DNA of 50,185 nt, from assembly GCA_903884425.1 (NCBI GenBank), contig CAISEP010000001.1, positions 89,922 through 140,106 on the forward strand. Direction: 5' to 3'. Under the pieces are notes generated by a model that saw only the letters and a list, made by a program, of their open reading frames with translations, did not search any database and was not told the origin of the DNA. Source of the DNA: an uncultured Caulobacterales bacterium (GTDB lineage Bacteria > Pseudomonadota > Alphaproteobacteria > Caulobacterales > Caulobacteraceae). Positions 1 through 12,830 of the stretch are shown piece after piece. The first letter of the stretch is position 1, and the number at the start of each line of letters is the position of its first letter. The position numbers and the translations under genes are program-made.

Positions 1-1
1 C

Positions 2-127
2 GTCGCCACCGGGGGGGTTGCCTCCCTGTTCGAAGGCGCCACCGACAAGATCGACATCTTCGACCCTGACGTCACCATTCGCGGCATGCTGGAAGTCTGG
101 CGCCGCAACCAGCAAGGCGCCGCATGA
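2..127 (+). CDS. coaX: Type III pantothenate kinase, C-terminal end only
   Basis: The open frame from the left edge to the TGA at 125-127 encodes 41 residues that resemble the C-terminus of type III pantothenate kinase: an ATGG turn, then [19 protein letters not shown]. CoaX phosphorylates pantothenate in the first step of coenzyme A synthesis. Its stop overlaps the RNase J start (ATGA), so the two are probably translationally coupled. coaX immediately before rnj is a usual alphaproteobacterial arrangement. The N-terminal part, including the ATP site, lies outside the window, so the identification rests on the tail and the context. Confidence 0.75.
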   Translation, partial: VATGGVASLFEGATDKIDIFDPDVTIRGMLEVWRRNQQGAA

Positions 128-1806
128 CCCGCAATTCCGAAGCCGAACTCGTCTTCCTGCCCCTGGGCGGCTCCAACGAGATCGGCATGAACTTCAATCT
201 CTATGGCTACGGCCCGCCCCACGCCCGCAAGTGGATCGTGGTGGACCTGGGCGTGACCTTCGGCGACCTGACCACGCCCGGCGTCGAGATCATCATGCCC
301 GACCCCACCTTCCTCGAGGAGCACGTGGACAACCTGCTGGGCATCGTGCTGACCCACGCCCACGAGGACCATATCGGTGCGCTGCCCTGGCTCTGGCCGC
401 GGCTGAAGGCCCCGCTGTTCGCCACGCCCTTCACCGCCTATCTGATCCGCGAGAAGCTGCGGGATGCCGGCGTGCTGGACCAGGCGGTGATCACCGAGAT
501 TCCTCTGAACGGTCGCCTGACACTCGGCCCCTTCGACCTGGAACTGGTCACCCTGACCCACTCCATCCCCGAGCCCAATGGCGTGGCCATCCGCACCCCG
601 CTGGGCACCATCCTGCATACCGGTGACTGGAAGATCGATCCGGACCCCCTGCTGGGCGAGGTGACCGACAGTGCCGCCATCCAGCGCCTGGGGGACGAGG
701 GCATCCTCGCCATGGTCTGCGACTCCACCAATGTCTTCGTGGAGGGCGAGGCGGGGTCGGAAGCCGATGTGCGCGATGCGCTGACGACCCTGATCAAGGG
801 CCTGTCCGGCAAGGTGGCCGTGGGGTGTTTCGCCTCCAACGTGGCGCGGATGGACAGCGTCATCCGGGCGGCGGAGGCGGCGGACCGCCGGGTGTGCCTG
901 CTGGGCCGCTCCATGCACCGCATGGCCGGTGCCGCCAAGTCCGTGGGCCTGCTGTCCGACGTGGCCCCCTTCGTCACCGAGAAGGAAGCGGGATACTTCC
1001 CGTCCGACAAGATCCTCTATCTGTGCACCGGCAGCCAGGGGGAGCCCCGCGCCGCCCTGTCCCGGGTGGCGGAGGGCAACCATCCGCAGGTGACGCTCGG
1101 GGCCGGGGACAGTTGCGTCTTCTCCAGCCGGGTTATTCCGGGCAACGAGATCGCCATCCGCAACCTGCAGAACCGCCTGGCCGACCGGGGCGTGAGGCTC
1201 TACACCGACCGGGACCACCCCGGCATCCACGTGTCCGGCCACCCCTGCCGGGACGAGCTGGCACAGATGTATGCCTGGGCCCGTCCGCGGATCGCCGTCC
1301 CCACCCACGGGGAGCGCCGCCACCTGCTGGAGCACAAGGCCTTTGCCCGGGACCTGCAGGTGCCCGAGCAGATCGCGCCCCGCAACGGGGACATGGTGCG
1401 CCTCGCCCCCGGCCGGGCGGAGATCATCGACGAGGTGAAGTCCGGCCGCCTGTTCCTGGACGGCGGTGTGCTGACCCCGGAGAACAGCGAACCCCTGCGG
1501 GAGCGCCGCCACGCCGCCCATAACGGCATCCTGGTGGTCTCCATCGTCATGGACAAGCGCGGCCGCCTGGCCGACGGGCTGGAGATCCGCTCCATCGGCC
1601 TGCCGGGGGATGCGGACAATCCCCTGGAGGAGGCCCTGGACGACCTGGCCGACGCCATCGAGGCGGCCATCAACCGCCTGGACCGCAAGGAGCGCGAGGA
1701 CGACACGGCGGTGGAGATGTGCGTCTCCCGCACCGTGAAGAAGGTCTCCCAGCGCCTGTGGGAGCGCCGCCCCGTGGTGGAGACCATCGTCGTCCGCGTC
1801 GGATGA
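124..1806 (+). CDS. rnj: Ribonuclease J
   Basis: This 560-residue protein is a metallo-beta-lactamase/beta-CASP ribonuclease. The zinc-binding HxHxDH motif is at H78-H83, followed by metal ligands H146 and D168 (in HTGDW). The beta-CASP region carries SGHPCRDEL and PTHGERRHL, and the C-terminal domain of about 120 residues matches full-length RNase J. The family processes and degrades RNA with endonuclease and 5'-3' exonuclease activity in the cytoplasm. The ATG at 124 overlaps the coaX stop by 4 bases. The length is normal and no motif is broken. Confidence 0.95.
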   Translation: MTRNSEAELVFLPLGGSNEIGMNFNLYGYGPPHARKWIVVDLGVTFGDLTTPGVEIIMPDPTFLEEHVDNLLGIVLTHAHEDHIGALPWLWPRLKAPLFATPFTAYLIREKLRDAGVLDQAVITEIPLNGRLTLGPFDLELVTLTHSIPEPNGVAIRTPLGTILHTGDWKIDPDPLLGEVTDSAAIQRLGDEGILAMVCDSTNVFVEGEAGSEADVRDALTTLIKGLSGKVAVGCFASNVARMDSVIRAAEAADRRVCLLGRSMHRMAGAAKSVGLLSDVAPFVTEKEAGYFPSDKILYLCTGSQGEPRAALSRVAEGNHPQVTLGAGDSCVFSSRVIPGNEIAIRNLQNRLADRGVRLYTDRDHPGIHVSGHPCRDELAQMYAWARPRIAVPTHGERRHLLEHKAFARDLQVPEQIAPRNGDMVRLAPGRAEIIDEVKSGRLFLDGGVLTPENSEPLRERRHAAHNGILVVSIVMDKRGRLADGLEIRSIGLPGDADNPLEEALDDLADAIEAAINRLDRKEREDDTAVEMCVSRTVKKVSQRLWERRPVVETIVVRVG

Positions 1807-1850
1807 TCCTATATTAGACTGCAACGGCCCAAGACCCTCGGGAGGCGACC

Positions 1851-2276
1851 ATGATCGGCAAGCTCAACCATATCGGCGTGGCCACGCCGTCCATCGACGA
1901 GTCGGTGAAGCTCTATCGCGACGTGCTGGGGGCCACCTCCATCACCGAGAAGTGGGCCATGCCGGAGCAGGGGGTGTGGGTCTGCTTCGTCAACCTGCCC
2001 AACAGCCAGATCGAGCTGATCGAGCCCTATGGCGACGCCTCGCCCCTGACCGGCTTTCTGGCCAAGAACCCCGCGGGCGGCCAGCACCACGTCTGCTTCG
2101 AGGTGGAGGACATCATCGCCGCCCGGGACGACATGCGGGCCAAAGGTGCGACGATTCTGGGCACCGGCGAGCCGCGGATCGGTGCCCACGGCACGCCGGT
2201 GATCTTCGTGCACCCCAAGAACATGGGCGGCGTGCTGGTGGAACTGATGGAGACGCCCAAGGGGGCGGGGCACTGA
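1851..2276 (+). CDS. mce: Methylmalonyl-CoA epimerase
   Basis: This 141-residue VOC-fold protein starts MIGKLNHIGVATPSI and has the paired beta-alpha-beta-beta-beta repeats of the family. Metal-ligand candidates are H8 in the first strand, the histidine of QHHVCFEVEDI, and the glutamate of VLVELME near the C-terminus. It interconverts the 2R and 2S epimers of methylmalonyl-CoA in propionyl-CoA catabolism. A clear ribosome-binding site (gggagg) lies just before the ATG. An AT-rich patch with TATATT at 1810-1815 precedes it and could be a -10 element, though I see no matching -35. The next gene begins 3 bases after its stop. Confidence 0.92.
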   Translation: MIGKLNHIGVATPSIDESVKLYRDVLGATSITEKWAMPEQGVWVCFVNLPNSQIELIEPYGDASPLTGFLAKNPAGGQHHVCFEVEDIIAARDDMRAKGATILGTGEPRIGAHGTPVIFVHPKNMGGVLVELMETPKGAGH

Positions 2277-2279
2277 TCC

Positions 2280-2525
2280 ATGGATCTGGCCTGGACGCTG
2301 TCCCTCTACTTCATCACCTGGTGGATGGTGCTGTTCGCCATATTGCCGCTGGGGGTGCGCAGCCATCATGACGAGGGCACCACCCCAGGCGCCGGCCATG
2401 ATCCCGGCGCGCCGGTCAATCCGAACCTGAAGCGGAAGGCCATCACCACCAGCTGGGTGACGGCCATCATCATCGCCATCGTCTGGATCATCGCCCGCTT
2501 CAACCTGGTGCAGCTGCCGCACTGA
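2280..2525 (+). CDS. DUF1467-type small inner-membrane protein
   Basis: This 81-residue protein has two predicted membrane helices (about residues 5-26 and 56-75) joined by a polar loop containing VRSHHDEG. This architecture and loop are typical of DUF1467 proteins, which in alphaproteobacteria often sit between mce and proS. The function is not established. It begins 3 bases after the mce stop, so it is almost certainly cotranscribed with it. A short GGCGG-tcg-CCGCC hairpin follows the gene before proS, but it lacks a T-tract. Confidence 0.8.
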   Translation: MDLAWTLSLYFITWWMVLFAILPLGVRSHHDEGTTPGAGHDPGAPVNPNLKRKAITTSWVTAIIIAIVWIIARFNLVQLPH

Positions 2526-2615
2526 CCGTGCGTTCCCGGCGGTCGCCGCCGTTGCCAAGCCGCGCCGGGGCGGGCTAAGTGCCGGTCACCCCACACAAGT
2601 CATGGAATCTGCCTC

Positions 2616-3935
2616 ATGCGCCTGTCGCGCTTCTTTCTGCCGGTCCTGAAGGAAAACCCCTCGGAGGCGCAGATCGTCTCGCACCGGCTGATGCTGCGGG
2701 CGGGCATGATCCGCCAGGAGGCCGCGGGCATCTATGCCTGGCTGCCGCTCGGCTTCCGGGTGCTGAAGAAGATCGAGCAGATCGTCCGGGAGGAGATGGA
2801 CCGGGCCGGCGCGGTGGAGCTTCTGATGCCCACCCTGCAGCTTGCGGATCTGTGGCGCGAGAGCGGCCGCTATGACGACTACGGCCAGGAGATGCTGCGG
2901 ATCAAGGACCGGCACGAGCGGGAAATGCTCTACGGCCCCACCAATGAGGAGATGATCACCGAGATCGTCCGCGCCTCGGTCCGGTCCTACAAGGACCTGC
3001 CGAAGATCCTCTACCACATCCAGTGGAAGTTCCGGGACGAGCAGCGGCCCCGCTTCGGCGTCATGCGCGGGCGGGAGTTCCTGATGAAGGACGCCTACGG
3101 CTTCGACATCGACGAGGCGGGGGCCCGGCACAGCTACAACAAGATGTTCGTGGCCTATCTCAACCTGTTCGACCGGATGGGGCTGAAGGCCGTGCCCATG
3201 CGCGCCGACACCGGCCCCATCGGCGGGGACCTGAGCCACGAGTTCATCATCCTGGCCGACACGGGCGAGAGCGCGGTGTTCTGCCACAAGGACCTGGTGG
3301 ACATGCCGCCGCCGGGAATCGACCTGGACTGGGACGGGGACCTGCAGCCCCTGGTCGACCAGCGCACCCGCCTCTATGCCGCCACCGAGGAGATGCACGA
3401 TCAGGCCCGGTTCGAGGCCGAGGCGCCGGAGGACAAGCGCCTCTCCGCCCGGGGGATCGAGGTGGGTCACATCTTCTATTTCGGCGAGAAGTACTCCAAG
3501 GCCATGAAGGCCAACGCCACCGGTGCCGACGGCGTCGACCGGCCGATCCAGATGGGCAGCTATGGCGTCGGCGTCTCCCGCCTGCTGGGGGCGATCATCG
3601 AGGCCAGCCACGACGAGAACGGCATCATCTGGCCGGACAGCGTGGCCCCCTTCGGCGTGGGCATCATCAACATGCGCCCCGGTGACGCGGCCGTGGACGC
3701 CGTCTGCGCCGAGGCCTACGCCGCCCTCACCAAGGCGGGCCGGGAGCCCCTGCTGGACGACACCGCCGAGCGGGCCGGCGCCAAGTTCGCCACCATGGAC
3801 CTGATCGGCCTGCCCTGGCAGCTGGTGGTGGGTCCCAAGGGCGTGGCCGACGGGGTGGTGGAGCTGAAGCGCCGCGCCACTGGCGAACGCCACACCGTGC
3901 CGCTGGCCCGGGCGCTGGAGCTGATCGGCGGATGA
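2616..3935 (+). CDS. proS: Prolyl-tRNA synthetase, short form without the full editing insertion
   Basis: This 439-residue class II synthetase charges tRNA-Pro. The N-terminus [13 protein letters not shown] and the motif 2 region ([17 protein letters not shown]) fit bacterial-type ProRS. Motif 3 is in [15 protein letters not shown], and the C-terminal anticodon-binding domain starts near VAPFGVGII. Typical bacterial ProRS is about 570 residues because of a roughly 180-residue editing domain between motifs 2 and 3. Here that segment is short, as is known for alphaproteobacteria, which use a separate deacylase. The stop overlaps the lolC start (ATGA). Confidence 0.95.
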   Translation: MRLSRFFLPVLKENPSEAQIVSHRLMLRAGMIRQEAAGIYAWLPLGFRVLKKIEQIVREEMDRAGAVELLMPTLQLADLWRESGRYDDYGQEMLRIKDRHEREMLYGPTNEEMITEIVRASVRSYKDLPKILYHIQWKFRDEQRPRFGVMRGREFLMKDAYGFDIDEAGARHSYNKMFVAYLNLFDRMGLKAVPMRADTGPIGGDLSHEFIILADTGESAVFCHKDLVDMPPPGIDLDWDGDLQPLVDQRTRLYAATEEMHDQARFEAEAPEDKRLSARGIEVGHIFYFGEKYSKAMKANATGADGVDRPIQMGSYGVGVSRLLGAIIEASHDENGIIWPDSVAPFGVGIINMRPGDAAVDAVCAEAYAALTKAGREPLLDDTAERAGAKFATMDLIGLPWQLVVGPKGVADGVVELKRRATGERHTVPLARALELIGG

Positions 3936-5230
3936 ACGACGCGCCGGTCCCCGGACAGCTGCCCACTGGCGCGCCCTTCGGGGCGTGGGAGCGGGCGCTG
4001 GCCTTCCGGTATCTGAAGGCCCGGCGCAGGAATGGCGGCATCGCCCTGATCGCCTGGATCAGCTTCATCGCCGTGACCCTGGCCGTGGCGGCCCTGATCA
4101 TCATCATGTCGGTGATGAACGGCTTCCGCTCCGAGATCGTGTCCCGGATGGTCGGCTTCAACGGCCACATCTATGTCCAGGGACCGGCCACCGGGGCGGC
4201 CACCCGCGACACCCTGATCAGCCGCATCCGCGCCGTGCCCGGGGTGGTGCAGGTGGTACCGGTGGTGCAGGCTCAGGCTCTGGTGGTGGGGCCCGGCCAG
4301 GTGACCGGGGCCATCGTCCGCGGCCTGCGGGCGGAGGACCTGCGCGGCACGCCGATCATCGCCCGCAACATCAAGGCAGGCTCCCTCGACGGCTTCGGCC
4401 AGGGGGAATATGGCGGCGACATGGTCCTGGCAGGCTCCGGCATGGCCGACCGGCTGGGGGTGCGGGCGGGTGACAGCATCAGCGTCATCTCCCCCAACGG
4501 CGCGGCCACGGCCTTCGGCTCGACGCCGCGGCGCAAGTCCTACACCGTGGGCGGGGTCTTCACCGTCGGGCTCACCCAGTATGACGCGGCCTATATCTAC
4601 ATGCCCCTGGAACAGGCCCAGCTGCTGTTCGGCCGGGGGGACACGGTGGACCTGCTGGAGGTCAATCTCGACGATGCCGACCATATCGACGCCCTGAAGC
4701 CCGCCATCCAGGCCGCCGCCGGGCCTGGGGCCGTGCTCACCGACTGGCGGGACGAGAACCACGCCTTCTTCAACGCCCTGCAGGTGGAGCGGGTGGCCAT
4801 GCGCATCATCCTGATGATCGTGGTGGCCATTGCCATGCTGAACATCATTTCCGGCCTGATCATGCTGGTGAAGAACAAGGGGCGCGACATCGCCATCCTG
4901 CGCACCATCGGCGCCAGCCCGGGGGCGGTGATGCGGGTGTTCGTCATGGTGGGGGCGGCCATCGGCCTGTCCGGTGCTGCCTGCGGCCTGATCTTCGGCA
5001 CCCTGTTCTGCATCTACATCGACCCGATCCAGAGCTTCGTGGAGCATGTGACCGGGGTCAGCGTCTTCGCGCCGGAGGCCTATTTCCTGCCACGCCTGCC
5101 CGCCCGGGTGGAGCCGGGGGAGGTGGTGCTGGTCCTGGCCTGGTCGATCCTGATGAGCCTGGTGGCCGCCATCATGCCCGCCTGGCAGGCCTCCCGCCTC
5201 GATCCGGTGGAGGCGCTGCGCTATGAGTGA
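3932..5230 (+). CDS. lolC: Lipoprotein-releasing ABC transporter permease (LolC/LolE family)
   Basis: This 432-residue inner-membrane protein has the LolC/E layout. There is a first membrane helix (about residues 35-60, [20 protein letters not shown]), then a large MacB-like periplasmic domain of about 200 residues. Three helices near the C-terminus include the conserved stretch around [17 protein letters not shown]. It extracts outer-membrane lipoproteins from the inner membrane using ATP hydrolysed by LolD. It overlaps proS by 4 bases and lolD by 8. Only one permease gene is present here, so the transporter may use a homodimer, or a second copy may lie elsewhere. Confidence 0.93.
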   Translation: MNDAPVPGQLPTGAPFGAWERALAFRYLKARRRNGGIALIAWISFIAVTLAVAALIIIMSVMNGFRSEIVSRMVGFNGHIYVQGPATGAATRDTLISRIRAVPGVVQVVPVVQAQALVVGPGQVTGAIVRGLRAEDLRGTPIIARNIKAGSLDGFGQGEYGGDMVLAGSGMADRLGVRAGDSISVISPNGAATAFGSTPRRKSYTVGGVFTVGLTQYDAAYIYMPLEQAQLLFGRGDTVDLLEVNLDDADHIDALKPAIQAAAGPGAVLTDWRDENHAFFNALQVERVAMRIILMIVVAIAMLNIISGLIMLVKNKGRDIAILRTIGASPGAVMRVFVMVGAAIGLSGAACGLIFGTLFCIYIDPIQSFVEHVTGVSVFAPEAYFLPRLPARVEPGEVVLVLAWSILMSLVAAIMPAWQASRLDPVEALRYE

Positions 5231-5912
5231 GACCCCGCCCATCCTGTCCCTGCGCGGCGTCACCCGGACCTATCCGGTGGGGGACGGCCAGACGCTGGAG
5301 GTGCTGAAGGGCATCGATCTCGACCTCTGGCCGGGGGAGATCGTCGGCCTGATCGGTCCGTCCGGGTCGGGGAAGTCCTCCCTGCTGCACGCGGCCGGGC
5401 TTCTGGAGCGCCCGACCTCCGGCGAGGTGCGGATCGACGGCGTCGACTGCGGCGGGCTGAACGAGGCCGGCCGCACAGCCCTTCGCCTGCACCGGATCGG
5501 TTTCGTCTACCAGTTCCACCACCTGCTGCCAGAGTTCTCCGCTCTCGACAATGTGGCCATGCCCGGGATGATCGCGGGCCGTCCGGCGGCGGCGGCCCGG
5601 GACCGGGCGCGGACCCTGCTCACCCGCATGGGGCTGCAGGACCGCCTCGACCACCAGCCGGCCCAGATGTCCGGCGGGGAACAGCAGCGGGTCGCCATCG
5701 CCCGGGCACTCGCCAACCGCCCGGGGCTGATCCTGGCCGACGAGCCCACGGGCAATCTCGATCCCGTGACCTCCACCGCCGTGTTCGAGGCCCTGAAGGC
5801 CCAGGTGCGCAACGAGGGGGTGACGGCCCTGGTCGCCACCCACAATCTCGAACTGGCCGGGCACATGGACCGGGTGTTCGCCATGCAGTCCGGCGGTCTG
5901 GTCCCCCGATAG
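5223..5912 (+). CDS. lolD: Lipoprotein-releasing ABC transporter ATP-binding protein
   Basis: This 229-residue ABC ATPase has all core motifs: Walker A GPSGSGKS at 45-52, signature MSGGEQQR at 149-156, Walker B LILADEP at 169-175, and the switch histidine H207. The sequence [13 protein letters not shown] after the Q-loop is typical of LolD. It powers release of lipoproteins to the periplasmic carrier LolA. It overlaps the end of lolC by 8 bases. After its TAG the strand opens into the SOS-box promoter region of the next small gene. Confidence 0.94.
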   Translation: MSETPPILSLRGVTRTYPVGDGQTLEVLKGIDLDLWPGEIVGLIGPSGSGKSSLLHAAGLLERPTSGEVRIDGVDCGGLNEAGRTALRLHRIGFVYQFHHLLPEFSALDNVAMPGMIAGRPAAAARDRARTLLTRMGLQDRLDHQPAQMSGGEQQRVAIARALANRPGLILADEPTGNLDPVTSTAVFEALKAQVRNEGVTALVATHNLELAGHMDRVFAMQSGGLVPR

Positions 5913-5952
5913 CCCCATCCTCAGGGCGGCAAAAAAAGCCGGACGAGGGGGC

Positions 5953-5981
5953 TTGCCATGAGAACAAAAGGGGAATAGGAA
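5953..5981 (+). promoter_or_regulatory. Predicted promoter of the sidA-like gene
   Basis: TTGCCA (5953-5958) and TAGGAA (5976-5981) are separated by 17 bases, a good housekeeping sigma spacing. The -10 element sits inside AATAGGAAC, close to the -10 element of the predicted rpsB promoter in this window (CCTAGGAAC). The SOS box overlaps its downstream end, so bound LexA would block RNA polymerase. This is inferred from spacing and motif only. Confidence 0.6.
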
Positions 5982-5993
5982 CAAAGACAGAAC
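5979..5993 (+). promoter_or_regulatory. LexA-binding SOS box
   Basis: The sequence is GAAC-AAAGACA-GAAC, an exact GAAC-N7-GAAC direct repeat. Its complement is the GTTC-N7-GTTC consensus known for alphaproteobacterial LexA. It overlaps the predicted -10 and start site, and ends 25 bases before the ATG of the 29-codon gene. A third GAAC at 5962-5965 lies upstream at a different spacing (13 bases). The box in front of lexA in this window has the same orientation relative to its gene. Confidence 0.85.
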
Positions 5994-6018
5994 GAATGAC
6001 CGGCTTGGGAGATCGCAG

Positions 6019-6108
6019 ATGGTGCAGTTCACGCGGGAAACACTGGCGCTTGCATCCGTCGCCAGCTTCGTCTGGATGATGGTCGAAGTCGCGCGCATGT
6101 TCGCCTGA
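6019..6108 (+). CDS. sidA: 29-residue SOS-controlled membrane peptide, probable cell-division inhibitor SidA
   Basis: ATG at 6019 to TGA at 6106-6108 encodes 29 residues. A short polar start (MVQFTRET) is followed by one hydrophobic stretch (about residues 9-25) containing SFVWMMVEV. A purine-rich site (ttggga) precedes the ATG by about 8 bases. An SOS box and promoter lie 25-66 bases upstream, and dnaE starts 45 bases downstream. The published Caulobacter crescentus SidA is a 29-residue inner-membrane protein, LexA-repressed, that blocks constriction through FtsW/FtsN. Length, membrane character and SOS control all match. I cannot check residue homology, so the gene is well supported while the SidA name is an inference. 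Confidence 0.78.
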   Translation: MVQFTRETLALASVASFVWMMVEVARMFA

Positions 6109-6153
6109 CGATTCGTCGCCGGTGGACCCGGCTGTCAGCGGGGAAGGTCACCC

Positions 6154-9579
<3,426 letters not shown>

Positions 9580-9644
9580 CCCCCGCGGGCCGTCGGTGCC
9601 GCCCCCGGGCGGAGGTCGCGCGGCAGGGGGGCGAGCATTCCGGC

Positions 9645-9674
9645 TTGATTTATCGCGGCTTTCAGCCTAGGAAC
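9645..9674 (+). promoter_or_regulatory. Predicted rpsB promoter
   Basis: TTGATT (9645-9650) and TAGGAA (9668-9673) are separated by 17 bases; the extended -10 reads CCTAGGAAC. It lies between the dnaE stop and rpsB and would give a leader of roughly 115 bases. The motif match and position support it; no start site is known. Confidence 0.55.
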
Positions 9675-9688
9675 CGCGCCATCCCACA

Positions 9689-9765
9689 CGCAGACGTTCG
9701 GCGGGTAGCGGGCACTTGCCCGTCGACCTTCCGTTCCGGCGCCGGAAAACGGCGATTTGTCTGCG
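9689..9765 (+). promoter_or_regulatory. Structured rpsB mRNA leader, three-way junction
   Basis: CGCAGAC (9689-9695) is fully complementary to GTCTGCG (9759-9765), closing a long-range helix. Inside it are two hairpins. One is CGGGC-actt-GCCCG (9709-9722). The other is CCGTTCCG (9731-9738) pairing around a GCGC loop with CGG, an AA bulge, then AACGG (9743-9752). The structure ends about 33 bases before the rpsB ATG. Autogenous control of rpsB-tsf by S2 through the leader is known in gammaproteobacteria; a comparable role here is inference. Confidence 0.5.
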
Positions 9766-9798
9766 GAGGTCAACCGGAAGAAGGACTTAGAAAGTACC

Positions 9799-10641
9799 AT
9801 GGCACTTCCCGAACTCTCCATGCGCCAACTCCTCGAAGCCGGCGCCCACTTCGGCCACCAGACGCACCGCTGGAACCCGAAGATGGACCGCTACATCTTC
9901 GGCAGCCGCGCCAACATCCACATCATCGACCTGTCCCAGACCATGCCGCTGCTGCACCAGGCGCTGCTGAAGGTCCGCGAGGTCGCCGCCGGCGGTGGCC
10001 GGGTGCTGTTCGTCGGCACCAAGCGCCAGGCCTCGGACCCGGTGGCCGTCGCCGCCAAGCGCTGCGCGCAGTACTATGTGAATCACCGCTGGCTGGGCGG
10101 CACGCTGACCAACTGGCGCACCATCTCGCTGTCCATCGCCCGCCTGCGCGAACTCGAAGGCCTGCTGGACAACGAAGGTGGCCAGGGCCGTACCAAGAAG
10201 GAACTGCTGCAGCTCACCCGCGAGCGGGAAAAGCTGGAACTGTCCCTGGGCGGCATCAAGGACATGGGCGGCATTCCGGACCTGATGTTCGTGATCGACA
10301 CGAACAAGGAAGCCATCGCCATCCAGGAAGCCCGCAAGCTGAACATCCCGGTCGTGGCCATCCTCGACACCAACTGCGATCCGGACGGCGTGGCCTATCC
10401 GATCCCGGGCAATGATGACGCGGCCCGCGCCCTGCAGCTGTACTGCGATCTGATCGCCGACACGGTGCTGGACGGTCTGGCCGCGGGCCAGGCGTCCCTC
10501 GGCGTCGATCTCGGGGCCGCCATCGCCCCGGTCGAGCCGGTGCTGGCCTCCACGGCGGCTGCCGAACCGGCGGCCCCGGTCGATCCCGAGCTCGAGGCCG
10601 CCATGGGTGGTGCGCCGACGGACGGTTCGGCGGAAGCCTGA
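9799..10641 (+). CDS. rpsB: 30S ribosomal protein S2
   Basis: This 280-residue S2 begins [20 protein letters not shown] and contains the family blocks [28 protein letters not shown] and [13 protein letters not shown]2 is a late-assembling protein of the small ribosomal subunit. The frame is open back to 9757, but the conserved start and a purine-rich site (gaagaagga) favour the ATG at 9799. A C-terminal tail of roughly 50 residues rich in Ala, Pro and Glu extends past the conserved core. It pairs with tsf as in most bacteria. Confidence 0.96.
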   Translation: MALPELSMRQLLEAGAHFGHQTHRWNPKMDRYIFGSRANIHIIDLSQTMPLLHQALLKVREVAAGGGRVLFVGTKRQASDPVAVAAKRCAQYYVNHRWLGGTLTNWRTISLSIARLRELEGLLDNEGGQGRTKKELLQLTREREKLELSLGGIKDMGGIPDLMFVIDTNKEAIAIQEARKLNIPVVAILDTNCDPDGVAYPIPGNDDAARALQLYCDLIADTVLDGLAAGQASLGVDLGAAIAPVEPVLASTAAAEPAAPVDPELEAAMGGAPTDGSAEA

Positions 10642-10645
10642 TCCC

Positions 10646-10731
10646 GGCCCCGTCGGGGCCATGGCCCGGGCCGTCCGCCCGGGCTGTTGGATGAGTTGAA
10701 ACACACGCGTCCTCGCCTCAGGCGGGGACGC
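10646..10731 (+). promoter_or_regulatory. Three consecutive stem-loops between rpsB and tsf
   Basis: Three hairpins follow the rpsB stop: GGCCCC-gtc-GGGGCC (10646-10660), GCCCGGGC-cgtcc-GCCCGGGC (10664-10684), and a long stem starting GCGTCC and ending GGACGC (10707-10731). None is followed by a run of T. They could form a partial terminator or an RNA-stability element that sets the rpsB to tsf ratio. Confidence 0.45.
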
Positions 10732-10763
10732 ATCTGTCTGTAATGAAAACGGAGGTTGTCGCC

Positions 10764-11702
10764 ATGGCCGAGATCACGGCTGCGCTTGTCAAGGAACTGC
10801 GGGAGAAATCCGGCGTTGGCATGATGGACTGCAAGAAGGCCCTGTCGGAGAACGACGGCGACATGGACGCGGCCCTGGACTGGCTGCGCGCCAAGGGCCT
10901 GTCCAAGGCTGCCAAGAAGGCGGACCGTGTGGCCGCCGAAGGCCTGGTGGCCGTGGCCCAGTCCCGCGACGGCAAGGCCCAGGTGGGGGCTCTGGTGGAG
11001 TTGAACGCCGAAACCGACTTCGTGGCCCGCAACGAGCTGTTCCAGGCCGCCGCCCGCGGTGCCGCCCAGGCCGCCCTGTCTGCCGCCAATGACGTGGACG
11101 CGGTGAAGGCCGCGACGACGCCGGCCGGCGAGGTCGTGTCCGACGTGATCACCGGCCTGATCGCCACCATCGGCGAGAACATGGTCCTGCGTCGCTCGGC
11201 CCGATTTGCCGTGACCGAAGGCGTGGTCGCGGCCTATGTGCACAATGCCATCGCCCCGGACCTCGGCCGCATGGGCGTGCTGGTGGCGCTGGAATCGTCG
11301 GCGGATGCGGACAAGCTCAACGAGCTGGGCCGCAAGATCGGCATGCACGTGGCGGCCACGGCCCCCCTGGCCCTGACGGTCGAGGAAGTCGATCCGGCGG
11401 CGGTGGAGCGGGAACGCGCCATCTTCGCCGAACAGGCCGCCGAGTCCGGCAAGCCCGCCAATGTGGTCGAGAAGATGATCGAAGGCCGCATCCGCAAGTT
11501 CTACGAGGAAGTCGTGCTGCTGAAGCAGGCCTTCGTCATGAACCCGGACCAGACGGTGGAACAGCTGATCGCCGAGCAGGCCAAGACGCTGGGGGCCCCG
11601 ATCAAGATCGTCGGCTTCACCCGCCTGGCGCTGGGTGAGGGCGTCGAGAAGAAGGTCGACGACTTCGCCGGCGAAGTGGCCGCCCTCACCGGCCAGGCCT
11701 GA
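10764..11702 (+). CDS. tsf: Translation elongation factor Ts
   Basis: This 312-residue EF-Ts is the guanine-nucleotide exchange factor for EF-Tu. The N-terminal UBA-like domain ([27 protein letters not shown]) contains the first EF-Ts signature, and FVARNELF is part of the core domain. An open frame extends to 10743, but the GGAGG site at 10751-10755 and the family N-terminus set the start at ATG 10764. It is followed by a strong terminator, so the rpsB-tsf unit ends here. Confidence 0.96.
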   Translation: MAEITAALVKELREKSGVGMMDCKKALSENDGDMDAALDWLRAKGLSKAAKKADRVAAEGLVAVAQSRDGKAQVGALVELNAETDFVARNELFQAAARGAAQAALSAANDVDAVKAATTPAGEVVSDVITGLIATIGENMVLRRSARFAVTEGVVAAYVHNAIAPDLGRMGVLVALESSADADKLNELGRKIGMHVAATAPLALTVEEVDPAAVERERAIFAEQAAESGKPANVVEKMIEGRIRKFYEEVVLLKQAFVMNPDQTVEQLIAEQAKTLGAPIKIVGFTRLALGEGVEKKVDDFAGEVAALTGQA

Positions 11703-11757
11703 CATCGGATCGGGCAGGGTGCGCGCTGCGGCGCCGGCCTGCCCTGTCGTGGCACAG

Positions 11758-11790
11758 CGGCGCCGTCCTGGTCGGGACGGCGCCGTTTCC
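11758..11790 (+). terminator. Rho-independent terminator after tsf
   Basis: A perfect 11-base stem (CGGCGCCGTCC at 11758-11768, GGACGGCGCCG at 11775-11785) with a 6-base loop is followed by TTT and CC. It lies 55 bases after the tsf stop. The T-run is short, but the stem is very stable. Confidence 0.75.
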
Positions 11791-11921
11791 ATGACCGGCA
11801 CGACCCTGCGGCGACGGCGCGACCGGACCGCGGGGGCTCCCGTCCAGATTGGCCGTCGCCTTCACCGGTGACAGGGCTATGATGGGGCGGACGAATCTTC
11901 CAACAGGCGGACAGTGTAACC

Positions 11922-12713
11922 ATGAGTGAGACCGATCCTTCCAGCCCGGTGGCGGCCGGCAACGACCCCGCATCGACGGGACACGCCCCGCTCTATCGCC
12001 GGGTGCTGCTGAAGGTGTCGGGCGAGGTGCTGATGGGCGACACGCCCTATGGCATCGACATGTCCACGGTGGACGCCGTGGCCCGCTCGGTCGCGGAAAT
12101 CGCCGGTCTGGGGGTCGAGCTCTGCCTGGTCATCGGCGGGGGCAACATCTTCCGCGGCCTGTCGACGGCGGCGAAGGGCATGGAACGGGCCAGCGCCGAC
12201 TACATGGGCATGCTGGCCACGGTGATGAACGCACTGGCCATGCAGAACGCCCTGGAACGACTGAACGTGGACACGCGGGTGCAGTCCGCCATCCCCATGC
12301 AGACCGTCTGCGAGCCCTATATCCGCCGCCGGGCCCAGCGGCACCTGGAGAAGGGCCGGGTGGTGATCTTCGCCGCCGGGACCGGCAATCCGTTCTTCAC
12401 CACCGACACCGCTGCGGCGCTCCGGGCCGCGGAGATGGGGTGCGATGCTCTGCTGAAGGGGACCAGCGTGGATGGCGTCTATACCGCCGACCCCAAGCGG
12501 GACCCGACGGCCCAGCGCTACGACGCCCTGACCTATCTCGACGTGCTGGCCAAGGACCTGCGGGTGATGGATGCCTCCGCCATCAGCCTGATGCGGGAGA
12601 ACGCCATTCCCATCGTGGTCTTCTCGATCCGGACTCCGGGCGCGCTGCGCGATGTGATTTCCGGCCGCGGCGTGCATACAGTGATCACCGAGTCGGTGGA
12701 CGCCCAGGACTGA
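11922..12713 (+). CDS. pyrH: Uridylate kinase (UMP kinase)
   Basis: This 263-residue amino-acid-kinase-fold enzyme phosphorylates UMP to [44 protein letters not shown] and the uridine-site region [13 protein letters not shown] are all present. A polar N-terminal extension of about 22 residues ([15 protein letters not shown]) precedes the core. An AT-rich GCTATGATG at 11876-11884 resembles a -10 element for this operon, without a clear -35. It opens the frr-uppS-cdsA-dxr-rseP-bamA chain. Confidence 0.95.
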   Translation: MSETDPSSPVAAGNDPASTGHAPLYRRVLLKVSGEVLMGDTPYGIDMSTVDAVARSVAEIAGLGVELCLVIGGGNIFRGLSTAAKGMERASADYMGMLATVMNALAMQNALERLNVDTRVQSAIPMQTVCEPYIRRRAQRHLEKGRVVIFAAGTGNPFFTTDTAAALRAAEMGCDALLKGTSVDGVYTADPKRDPTAQRYDALTYLDVLAKDLRVMDASAISLMRENAIPIVVFSIRTPGALRDVISGRGVHTVITESVDAQD

Positions 12714-12830
12714 GGCATGATAGCCCGCAGCGGACGTGACCGTGCGACCGGGCGCTTTGACGACACGAGACCTTCTGGCTGACCGGCACAGGCCCCGGCA
12801 GCCCCGGACGATATCAGGGACGACAGGAAC

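Noticed and set aside
5962-5982. Third GAAC (5962-5965) as part of a second SOS box
   Set aside because: The spacing to the next GAAC is 13 bases, not 7, so it does not fit the alphaproteobacterial LexA consensus.
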